From: Streptomyces sp.
GTDB lineage: Bacteria; Actinomycetota; Actinomycetes; Streptomycetales; Streptomycetaceae
Direction: 5' to 3'
NCBI RefSeq assembly: GCF_019510245.1
Contig: NZ_JAEKKT010000209.1
Coordinates: forward strand, 1-55,645
Length of the DNA stretch: 55,645 nucleotides
Shown: positions 8,928 to 18,400 of the stretch, piece after piece
Layout of the letters: each line of letters begins with the position of its first letter
Numbering within the stretch: position 1 is the stretch's first letter
Notes under the pieces: generated by a model
What the model was told of the DNA's origin: nothing
The model's input: only the letters and a program-made list of their open reading frames with translations
Database searches by the model: none
Program-made: the position numbers and the translations under genes

Positions 8928-10213
8928 GCGCCGTCGACAAGCCGGCTGACGTGGTCGCCGAGACCGCCGTCGGGAAGCGTCTTCCGGCGAACTATTGGCG
9001 GCTGTGGGGATCCTCCACCTCGTCCAACCTCGGCGACGGGGTCCGCGCGACCGCCATCCCACTGCTCGCGGCGGCGCTGGATCCGCGGCCGATCGTCGTC
9101 GCGGCCCTCAGTGCGGTGGGCTACCTTCCCTGGCTGGTGTTCTCCCTCATCGCCGGCGGAGTGGCCGACCGAGTCGACCGCAGACGGCTGATGATCCGTC
9201 TGCAACTGGTGCGGATCGCGGTGATGGGTTCGTTCTCGGTGCTGGTGACGGTCGGGCGAGGCGAGATCGTCGTCCTGTTCGCCGTCGCGCTCGTCATCGG
9301 TGTCACCGAGGTCTTCTTCGACACCACGGCGGCGACGGCGGTTCCGTCCGTGCTGCCGAGCACCCAGCTCGAACAGGGCAACTCGCGCCTGTACGCCGCA
9401 GAGATCACCGCGAACGAGTTCGTGGGATCGCCCCTCGGCGCCGGTCTGTTCGCACTACGGCCAGCGGCGCCTTTCTGGTTCGGCCTGCTCGGGAGCTCGA
9501 CGAGCGGGCTGCTGCTGTCGCGCATCACGGTGCCGTTCAATCCGCCGAGTGCCGATGACGACACGGCCGAGCAGGACTCGTTCGCCGCGTCGATCCGGGA
9601 CGGCGTGCGTATGGCTCTGGCCTCGCCGTTCCTGCGTGCCTGGACCGTCGTCCTCTCGATGGCCAATCTGGCCCGGGCCATGACGATCTCCGTGTTCGTC
9701 CTCTACGTGCTCGACCTGCTGCATGGCGGGAAACTGACGTTCGGCGTCCTCACCGCGATGTCGGCGGTGGGAGGGCTCGCCGGCGGCTGGCGGGCCGACC
9801 TGCTCATCGAGCGTCTCGGCCGAAGGGCCGCGGCCGTGCTCGGCACCACCCTGATGATCAGTTCCAACCTGATCCTGGGCTTGGTGGTGCAGACCGAGAT
9901 GGCCGCGCTGGCTGGGTTCATGTTCGGTGCGGGTGTCGGCCTGAACAACGTCCTGTTCATTTCGATGCGCCAGCGGATGGTGCCCCCCGAGTACCTCGGT
10001 CGGGTCGCCAGCGTCCAGAGATTCGTCTCCTGGGGCTTGCTTCCGCTCGGCGCGCTGCTGGGAGGCTGGCTGGCCGCTTCCTGGAACCTCCGGGCACCGT
10101 ATCTTGTCGCCGGAGTGCTGGTGGCGGTTTTCGCGTTGCTGTTCGGACGTTCCCTGATGGCGTTCCCCGAGGTGCCGACACCGTCGTGTGACGAGCCTGT
10201 CATCGACTCCTGA
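8924..10213 (+). CDS. MFS transporter (probable product exporter)
   Basis: This 429-residue major-facilitator protein has about 12 predicted membrane segments. The signature loop after TM2 is visible as GGVADRVDRRRLMIR (about residues 76-90), and a related loop (LIERLGRRAAAVLG) lies near residue 290. The family resembles drug and siderophore exporters (MFS_3 type). It is translationally coupled to the ArsR-like regulator. Its position at the head of the plus-strand biosynthetic genes suggests export of, or self-resistance to, the cluster product. Confidence 0.88.
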   Translation: MSAVDKPADVVAETAVGKRLPANYWRLWGSSTSSNLGDGVRATAIPLLAAALDPRPIVVAALSAVGYLPWLVFSLIAGGVADRVDRRRLMIRLQLVRIAVMGSFSVLVTVGRGEIVVLFAVALVIGVTEVFFDTTAATAVPSVLPSTQLEQGNSRLYAAEITANEFVGSPLGAGLFALRPAAPFWFGLLGSSTSGLLLSRITVPFNPPSADDDTAEQDSFAASIRDGVRMALASPFLRAWTVVLSMANLARAMTISVFVLYVLDLLHGGKLTFGVLTAMSAVGGLAGGWRADLLIERLGRRAAAVLGTTLMISSNLILGLVVQTEMAALAGFMFGAGVGLNNVLFISMRQRMVPPEYLGRVASVQRFVSWGLLPLGALLGGWLAASWNLRAPYLVAGVLVAVFALLFGRSLMAFPEVPTPSCDEPVIDS

Positions 10214-10221
10214 CCCGCGTA

Positions 10222-10251
10222 TTGACAACCCCCCAGAAGTCCGTGCATGGT
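10222..10251 (+). promoter_or_regulatory. Possible promoter upstream of the Fe/2OG enzyme
   Basis: TTGACA at 10222-10227 matches the -35 consensus exactly. A weak -10-like CATGGT follows at 10246-10251 after 18 bp. It would start a transcript that runs through the hairpin at 10305 before the gene at 10410. The -10 element is poor. Confidence 0.3.
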
Positions 10252-10304
10252 GAATCGCAGGGGCCTTACTTGCCCATTGCCGAGTCCGCCCGAATGTCTG
10301 GGGT

Positions 10305-10338
10305 GGTGATGGTCCGGTTTGCCGACCGAACCATCACC
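10305..10338 (+). terminator. 14-bp hairpin between exporter and Fe/2OG enzyme
   Basis: GGTGATGGTCCGGT (10305-10318) pairs with ACCGAACCATCACC (10325-10338) with one mismatch and a 6-nt loop. No T-run follows. It could terminate exporter transcription or fold in the leader of the next gene. Confidence 0.5.
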
Positions 10339-10409
10339 GGTTGCTCCACTTCGCAATCACTGTGAGCGTCCAAGCCATCCAGTGTCACGAACAGAGAGCA
10401 GTATTCAGT

Positions 10410-11195
10410 ATGTCATCACTCTTGAACGTCGCCAACCAGGCTGGAAGTCCTGAGAACGAACTTGCGCAACATCTTGCGCAGTGGCCGGCCCCTGATACGC
10501 TTGCTCTGCTTCGCAACCGATTCCGCAGAGACGGGTTCGTCCAACTCAGGGAGCTGATCAACGACCGCATCAGGGACTTGATTCGAGGCGAAGTCCTGGA
10601 GCTTCTCGACGGCAATTCCGAGCGGCGTGACCTGTATCTCCAGACGACCGGCGGTACTCCGCGCCACATGAGTGTGGTGCGCAGCGAGACCATCGCCAAG
10701 ACCAACGGCTTCATCACAGGGCTTTACCGCAGCGAGAGACTGCGGTCCGTTCTCGGCGCGATCGCCGGCGAGCCATTGCACGGCTGCCCGTCGGAAGACG
10801 AGGAGTTCCTGATCACGCGCCAGGAACGAAAGGGAGATACCCACGGCTGGCACTGGGGCGACTTCAGCTTCGCGCTGATCTGGATCGTCGAAACGCCGCC
10901 GATAGATGTCGGAGGCATGCTGCAATGCGTGCCCCATACGGCGTGGGACAAGCAGGATCCGCGGATCCACCAGTACTTGTGCGATAACAACATCGCGACC
11001 TACGGCTTCACCACAGGCGATTTGTATTTCCTCCGCACCGACACGACGCTCCACCGCACCGTGCCGCTGTCTCAGGACGCGGTACGCATCATCCTGAACA
11101 TGACGTGGGCGGCAGCCAAGGACTTGGCGGCGGCACCCCAGGGCGATGACCGATGGTGGGAAGACGCTGCGGCGAAGGCCAACGTCACCGATTGA
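10410..11195 (+). CDS. Fe(II)/2-oxoglutarate enzyme with halogenase-type H-x-G site
   Basis: This 261-residue protein starts at ATG 10410 (MSSLLNVANQAG). It belongs to the phytanoyl-CoA-hydroxylase-like superfamily, close to the free-amino-acid enzymes of the BesD/HalD and PolL type. The facial-triad segment reads THGWHWGDFSFALIW. His148 is followed two residues later by Gly150, where hydroxylases of this family carry Asp or Glu. The distal His is H215 (TLHRTVPL). H-x-G or H-x-A at this place opens the iron site for chloride in radical halogenases. The 148-to-215 spacing (67) equals the H137/H204 spacing I recall for BesD. Chlorination of an amino acid is inferred. A hydroxylase using the neighbouring Asp151 is the alternative. 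Confidence 0.72.
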   Translation: MSSLLNVANQAGSPENELAQHLAQWPAPDTLALLRNRFRRDGFVQLRELINDRIRDLIRGEVLELLDGNSERRDLYLQTTGGTPRHMSVVRSETIAKTNGFITGLYRSERLRSVLGAIAGEPLHGCPSEDEEFLITRQERKGDTHGWHWGDFSFALIWIVETPPIDVGGMLQCVPHTAWDKQDPRIHQYLCDNNIATYGFTTGDLYFLRTDTTLHRTVPLSQDAVRIILNMTWAAAKDLAAAPQGDDRWWEDAAAKANVTD

Positions 11196-11343
11196 CCGGC
11201 GATTGCCGCGGGGTTCTGCGCGGCGGTTTCCCAGGTCGGCACTGTTCTCCCGCCTGGTATCGGAGTTCAGCCTCTCGCGCCGCGCGTTCCGCCGATCAGG
11301 CCCTGCACCTGAGGGTACCGTGACCACCTCCAAGGGTTACTTC

Positions 11344-12363
11344 ATGCCTGTCATCACGCATCAACTCGCGTCAGAGGACGTATCCATCCTCCGCGGCCTG
11401 ACCGCTGCCGCAGCGGAAGCCGAGGGCCTTACCGTGGAGCAGCGCCTGCGGACCATGGCGCTCCTGGCCCACGCCGCACCGGCGCGACTGCGGCGGGCGA
11501 TGGTCGAGTTCCGGATGCTCGAGCCGGCAGGAGCCATGATCGTCAGCGGACTGCCGGTCGAGGAATCGGCGCTCGGCCCCACTCCCGGCCACTGGCGGCA
11601 CGCCGCCATGGAGTGGAGCGATGAGGACCTACTCCTCCTGCTGCTGGGCTCCTTGCTGGGCGACCCGTTCGCCTGGAGCACTCAGCAGGACGGTCGATTC
11701 GTCCACAACATCCTGCCCATCAAGGACCACGCCGACGAGCAGCTCGGCTCCGGGACCAGCCAGGTTCTCTGGTGGCACACGGAGGACGCCTTTCATGAGG
11801 CGCGGCCGGACTATCTCCTGCTGTTCTGTCTGCGGAATCCGAATGACGTCGCCACAACGTACGCCGACGTGTCGTCACTCGACCTGGAACCGGAGTTGTT
11901 CGCACTGCTCAGCGAGCCGGAATTTCTGATCCGGCCGGACAACTCACACAAGCCGGAGCACAACTCGGCGCCGCTGGATTCCAACGCCGAGGCAGTGTCG
12001 TCGGCCTTCGACTCGATCGGCAGGAGACAGGCGGATCCGAGGCGGATTCCGGTGCTGTTCGGTGATCCCCGGAGTCCGTATGCCCGGCTCGACCCGTATT
12101 TCATGGAAGACCCATTGTCGGTCAGTCATGCCGAAGCGTTCGCATCGCTGTGCGCCCGGATCAACGAGAGCCTGGAGCACATCGTGCTCCGGCCCGGCGA
12201 CTGCCTGGTCCTCGACAACTATCGCGCGGTCCACGGCCGGGACGCCTACGAGGCGCGGTTCGACGGTACCGACCGTTGGCTGAAACGGGTCAACGTCACT
12301 CGTGACCTGCGCTCTTCCCGCGCGCTGCGAGGCGGGGCCGACTCCGCGACGATTTTCGGGTGA
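11344..12363 (+). CDS. VioC-like arginine hydroxylase (Fe/2OG, CAS family)
   Basis: This 339-residue member of the clavaminate-synthase/TauD-like family starts at ATG 11344 after AAGGG. The iron ligands are H145 and E147 (WWHTEDAF) and H297 (AVHGRDAYEAR). The segments WSTQQDGRFVHNILPIKDH, FLIRPDNSH and DRWLKRVNVTRDLRSSRA closely follow VioC and OrfP as I remember them. VioC makes 3-hydroxyarginine for capreomycidine; OrfP makes dihydroxyarginine for streptolidine. With the VioD-like gene it forms a likely hydroxylase/cyclase pair. The NRPS GTG starts 5 bp downstream, so the genes are co-transcribed. Confidence 0.85.
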   Translation: MPVITHQLASEDVSILRGLTAAAAEAEGLTVEQRLRTMALLAHAAPARLRRAMVEFRMLEPAGAMIVSGLPVEESALGPTPGHWRHAAMEWSDEDLLLLLLGSLLGDPFAWSTQQDGRFVHNILPIKDHADEQLGSGTSQVLWWHTEDAFHEARPDYLLLFCLRNPNDVATTYADVSSLDLEPELFALLSEPEFLIRPDNSHKPEHNSAPLDSNAEAVSSAFDSIGRRQADPRRIPVLFGDPRSPYARLDPYFMEDPLSVSHAEAFASLCARINESLEHIVLRPGDCLVLDNYRAVHGRDAYEARFDGTDRWLKRVNVTRDLRSSRALRGGADSATIFG

Positions 12364-12367
12364 CGCC

Positions 12368-15300
12368 GTGGCTGCCTCCTCCATTCCCGCCTCGCCGGGT
12401 GTACAGCGACTGTGGCTGCTGGATCAGTTGGGTCTGCGGTCCGCATATAACATTGCGGCGGCATGGCGCGTCGGGCACCCGGTCGAGCCGGATCGGATCC
12501 GGATCGCGTTGGACACCCTCGCCGACCGGCATGCCATGCTTCGCGCCGGACTCCACCACTCTCCGGCGGGGCTGCGATTCGAAGTGTCGTCCTCGGCTCG
12601 GATCCCGATCGAGGTCGCCGTAGCAGGCGACGGCACTCCCGCGCTAGCCGACGTCATGGCTGAGTTCGCCCTGCGACCCTTCGATCTCACCAGCCCGCCG
12701 CTCGCCCGAGCGCTGCTGGTTCCGGACGCGCCCGACGGCGCAGTCCTAGCCCTGACCCTCCACCACAGCGTCACGGACGGGCGTTCCCTGGAGGTACTGG
12801 AGAGCGACCTCGCCGAGAGCCTGTCCGGTGCATCGGAACGAATCGTGGTCACAGGCTCGGACCTGTAGTCGCTGCGAGCGGTCGCCGAACGCCTGCTGGT
12901 CGTCGGAGCCAGTAGCGAAGGCATCAAGTGGTGGACATCGCTGCTGGCCGGGCTGCCGCACTGCGCGTTGCCCGTGGACCGCCCGCGGTCCGCTCGGCGA
13001 GACGGAACGGGCCGCAGGATTTCCGCGCCGTTGCCGAGCCGGTCCGTCGCGGCCGTTCGGAAACTGGCCGAAGTCCACCGCTGTCCACCGTTCGCCATCG
13101 GCCTGGCCGTGACCCATGCGCTGGTCGCCAGGTTCACTGGCAACCTACGGCCGGTCGTGGGCACCGTCGTCGCCAACCGGCCCGACCGGGAGACCGCCGG
13201 CTTGGTCGGATTCCTCGCCAACACCGTCGTTCTGCCGGGGGACCTGACTGATCCGGCCTTGTCGTTCTCCGACCTGGTGAGGTCGGTACGGCGCACGGTG
13301 TTCGACGCGCTCGAGCACCAGGATGTCCCCTTCGACCGGATCGTCGCGGCGCTGCCAGGCGATGTCGATACGAGCCGGAACCCGCTGACCGAGGTCGTCT
13401 TCATGGCGCAGGAGCAGCGCCCGGCCATCGCACCGCTTTCGCACCTGGCGATCGAGTACGCGCCCGCCAAGTTCGATCTGGCCCTCGCGCTCTCTCTCCC
13501 TGCCGGACCCGCCTCCGACGGGGAAGTCTCCGCGCTGTTCTCCGCGGACGTCCTGGACGAGGCGTCCGTCCGGACTATTCTCGAAGCCTTCGGGACGCTG
13601 GTGACCGCGGCGGCCGCCGATCCCGGACGCCGGGTCGCGGCCCTGCCCATGGCCGCGACACTCGATGCGATCAGTATCCTCACACCCACGTCGGGAGCCG
13701 GTTCGACCGGTACGCCGGCACCGGTCCACCGGTTGTTCTCCCGACAGGCGGCGCGGACTCCCGGCAAGACGGCAGTCGTCGATCACGTCGAATCGGTCAC
13801 GTACGGCGAGCTCGACCGGCGCTCAGACGACCTGGCCCAGGCCCTGACCGGCAGCGGAGTCGGCCTCGGTGACGTCGTCGGGGTGCACCTGCCGCTCGGA
13901 GTGAAACAGACGGCCGCGATGCTGGCGGTGTGGAAGGCGGGTGGCGCAGCGCTCCCGCTCGATCCCGACCTGCCTGCCGCGCGGGTCGAGGCGATGGTGG
14001 CGGACAGCGACGCAAAGCAGATCATCGATGAACACTGGCTCGCAGGGCTCACGTCTTCCGGTGTGAGCGGCTCTGTTCCGCCGCTCTGCGCAGATTTGCC
14101 AGACGTGGCGTATGTGCTGTTCACCTCCGGTTCCAGCGGCCGACCCAAAGGCGTCGCCGTCTCCCACTCCGCCCTGACGGGATTCTGCGTCGCGGCGCTA
14201 CACGCGGTGCCACAGCAAGACGTCGTCGGGGCGGTGGCGTCGCCCTCGTTCGACATCTCGCTCGTCGAGACCATCGCGCCGCTGACCGTCGGCCGAACGG
14301 TCGTGGCCGCCGATCGCCGAAAGGACTGGTTCGCCGGGTTCGATGCGGTGCGCTGGCTTCAACTCACCCCGTCCCACGCGCGCCTGCTGCTGCGGGACGA
14401 CCGGGCCCGCTCCGTGCTCAGCCGGTTGGACACCCTGGCCCTGATCGGCGAGCGGCTGACCCCGGAGCTGGCCGACCAGCTGACGCGGCTGGTCCCAGGG
14501 CAGGTCGTCAACTGCTACGGCCCGACCGAGGCGACGGTCTGGGCGACCACACACGCCCTGGCTGCGGACGGCGCCGTCGTCGTTCCCATCGGCCGGCCCC
14601 TGGCCAACACGACGGCGATGGTCCTCGACAGCCGCGGTGATCCGGTGCCCCGAGGCGCGATCGGCGAGCTGTATCTGGGCGGGACGGGCATCGCTCTGGG
14701 CTACCTGGGGCGGCCTGGACTCACAGCGGAGCGTTTCCTGCCAGATCCCTTCGGCGCTCCGGGAGCACGCCGGTACGGCACCGGCGACAAGGTGCGGGTC
14801 CGTGCCGATGGAACGTTGGAATACCTGGGTCGGGACGATACGCAGTTGAAGGTTCGGGGGCACCGCATCGAGGCGGGTGAACTGGAATCTCTGCTCCTGG
14901 CCCAGGACGGCGTGGCGGCGGTCGCGGTCGACCTGCGCACCATCGCTGACGGCGACGAAATCCTGTTGGCCTACCTGGTCCAGAACCATGCGACGGCCGA
15001 GTCCGTCATCTCCGATCGGCCGGGGACGGCAGCTCTTGAGCGGCGGCTCAGGAGCGAGCTGGCGCGCAGGGTGCCCGTCGCGCTCATTCCGGCCGCTTTC
15101 GTCTTCCTGCCTGCGCTCCCCATGACCGCGAGCCGCAAGGTGGACAGGGCTGCCTTGCGGGAGACACCGCTGCCGACTCAGGAACGGCGTTCGCCCAGAC
15201 AGACCGGAAACGCTTGGGAACAGGAACTGGTCCGGCTGTGGGCAGAGTTGACCGGCGCCGCCCCCGACTTGGACGGGCACTTCTTCGACATCGGAGGCAG

Positions 15301-15469
15301 CTCGCTGCTTCTGGCCCGGTTCCACGCGGTCCTGGAGGCACGGTTCCCCGACGTCGGGCTGACGATGATCGACCTCTTCGTCGCCACGACGCTCGCGGCT
15401 ACGGCCGACCTCATCGCCGACCGCAGCGGCGGTCTTGAGAAGGAGCCCACCTTGGACTACGCAGTATGA
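12368..15469 (+). pseudogene. NRPS module C-A-T interrupted by an in-frame TAG
   Basis: Translation from GTG 12368 gives a condensation domain with HHSVTDG (H132, H133, D136). It then meets TAG at 12866-12868. The same frame continues to 15469: the C-domain second half (FLANTVVLPGD; LEHQDVPFDRIV), an A domain (YVLFTSGSSGRPKGVAV, NCYGPTEATVW, YGTGDKV, LKVRGHRIEAGELE, SRKVDRAAL) and a T domain (FFDIGGSSLLLARF). All core motifs survive, so only the stop prevents a 1033-residue protein. An internal restart (e.g. GTG 12972) would lose half the C domain. The stop may be a recent mutation, a read error or a readthrough site. It overlaps the next gene by ATGA. By-eye A-pocket residues are D-I-V-Q-A-I-C-V-W-K; no substrate is assigned. 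Confidence 0.85.
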
Positions 15470-18400
15470 ACGCCGTTGCGACGTCTCCAGTCGAGGATCG
15501 TGCCGGCGATCCGATCGCCATCGTCGGCATCGGCGCGGTGTTTCCGGACGCTTCGACGCTCGACGACTTCGGCACCAATCTGAGCGCCGGCCATTGTGCG
15601 ATCCGCCCCGTCTCCGAGGACCGAAGGCGGTTCACCGGCGCACCTGTCGACGGGCGCTACCCCATGGCCGCGCTGGACCGGGTCGACCTGTTCGACCGCG
15701 GCTTCTTCGCGATCTCCCCGGCCGAGTCCACAGCTATGGACCCGCATCACCGCATCGCGTTGCAGCTGGCATGGCACGCGGCCGAGTCCGCGGCGGTCCG
15801 GCCGTCCCGACTGCAATCCGAGACGACGGGGGTGTTCCTCTCGTCCGGGGCGTCCCGGTATGGGAACTTCCTTGACCGGCAGTCGTCTCTGGCGTTCGTC
15901 GGCACGGCCCCCAGCGGCGCGGCCGGCCGGATCTCCCATCACCTCGGGCTGGCCGGCCCCTGTCTGGCCGTGGACACCGGATGCTCGGGGTCCCTGGTCG
16001 CGGTGGGGCTGGCGGTCGACGCGCTCCGATGCCGACGCTGCCGATTCGCACTGGCGGGCGGGGTATCGGTCCGCGTCGACTTCCCCCCTCCGGACGCGAG
16101 TCGCCTGTCCGAGGTCATGTCGCGTGACGGCTACTGTCGGGCCTTCGACGCGGCGGCGGACGGGACCGCGGACGGCGAAGGAGGTGCCATTCTCCTGCTC
16201 GAACGGCTTTCCGACGCGCTGGCCGACGGGCACCGGGTGCTGGCCGTGATCCGATCTGTCTCGGTGAACCACAACGGCGACCGGTCGGTCGGCATGACCG
16301 CGCCCTCGGTGGATGCCCAGATCGAGCTGTTGACGGACGCGTGGCGGAACGCGGCCTTGGACTTGTCTGCGGTGCGTTTCATCGAGGCGCACGGCTCCGG
16401 AACCCGACTCGGCGACGCGATCGAACTGACAGCGCTCGACCGAGCGCTGAGATCCTACGGACCGGGGGCCGCCTCGATCCCGGTCGGCTCGGTCAAGTCG
16501 AACATCGGGCATCTGGACCATGCGGCTGGGATGGCCGGCCTCTGCAAGGCGGTCATCGGGCTGAGAACTGGCACCGTGTTCCCCACGCTCCACTTCGAGC
16601 AGCTGAACCCTGCTGCCGACGTCTCCGGCGATACGGTGCGGATCGCCCACTCGCTCGAGCGATATCCCGCGGCCTCAGGACAGGTCGCGCTCGTGAGCTC
16701 GTTCGGCATCACCGGAGTCAACGCCCATGCGGTCATCGAGGCGGCTCCGAAAGCTGCGGCAATCCATCGCACCGACCCCGAGGGCCCGACGGTCGTGACG
16801 CTGTCCGCACGCAGCAGCCAAGCGCTCGGCCGGTATCGGTCGGCCGTCGCGCAAGCGCTCGACGAACCGGACCGGACATGGGATCTCGTCGATGTCGCGG
16901 CCACGTTGAACCGGGGCCGTGAGGACCTGCCGGTACGCTGGGCCGCAGTGGCCGACAGCGTCGTCGAGCTCGTGGAGCTCTTGCGCTCCGAGGACGGCGC
17001 GGACGGGTGGATGCCGCCGGTGTTCAAGGCGCGTCCAGTGGTTGCCGTCTTCCCCCATTTCGAGCCCGCAGACCCGGCCCTCATGGCCTCCTGGTACCGC
17101 GCCCTGGCCGGATTCGGTGTCGTTGCGCAGATGCATGTGGCGACAGGCAACGGCCACCATGCGCTGTCCGAACTGGGACGTGCGGTGCCCGGGGCCGACC
17201 CCGAATCCCCGTTCGATCCTGCGGCGTTGCGTGCGCTCGCTGCCCAGCTGTCGGAGAAGGAACCCATCTATCTGGTATTCGGTGAGGAGTCACCGCTTGG
17301 CGGGGTTCTCGTCGACACAGGCTGCGACATCGTGACGGTTACCGGCAGGCCCGACTCCCGCAGGGATTGCGCTGCCATCGCCGCACGGCTGTACCGGCTC
17401 GGGGCGAATCCGGCATGGCCCGATGGCGAGGGCCGTCCGGGATCGGTCGACCTCCCCTTCCATCCGTTCATCGGTGAACGCTGCTGGCCGACGCCTCCCG
17501 GTGTCGTGGCGCCGTTTCCCGTCCCCGCCGCGGTTGACGCCATCGGTCCGGCCACCCCGGAGGACGTGCTCGCCTCAGTCGAGGAGTCGGTCCGTTCCCT
17601 GCTGGATCTGCAGGACCTCGGACCGGACCCCGACTATTTCGCGCTCGGGGGCAACTCACTGCTCGCCTTGGAGCTCCTCACCCGGATCGAGCGACAGTTC
17701 GGCACCACGATCAGCCTGCCCGACCTGTATCAGCACGCCGGGCTCGCCGACTTGGCCGGCTTGGTCATCTCCCGCGCCGGTGCCGGGGATTCCCATACGG
17801 ACGACGGGATCCGGGCTTGCGACGACCTCGAATGGCCGTTGTCGTTCGGCCAGGAGAGCCTGCTGTTCTTCAACGAACTCGACGCCGACACCGCCGTCTA
17901 CAACGTCACCGCCGACCTGCGGCTGACCGGGACACTCCACGTCGATGCGCTGCGGCGGGCCCTGGAGCGCCTCGTCCACCGGCACGTGGTGCTCGCGGGC
18001 CGCTACGAGAAGCGCGCCGACGGCACTTTCATGGTCGTCGATCCGCGGATGCGCGTGGAACTGCCGATCCACCAGGTACCGCCGGGGACTCCCGAGGAGC
18101 GGGACGCGTGGGTCGCGGCCGAGACGCAGAGGATCGCCCTGAGGCCCTACGACCTGGCTGCCGGACCGCTCCATCGCTTCGCCCTGCTCCGCTTCGACGA
18201 TAACGACAATGTTCTGATCTTCGGTTCGCATCACTCGGTCGACGACGGCTGGAGCCCGGCGATCGTCGATCGCGAACTCACGGAGCTATACGCCGCGGAA
18301 GTCAGCGGTCTGCCCGTCGACCTTCCCGACTTGCCGATCTCGTACGGAGACTTCGCCCGCTGGCAGCGCAACAGCGTGGTCGGCCCGCAGTATGAGGCCG

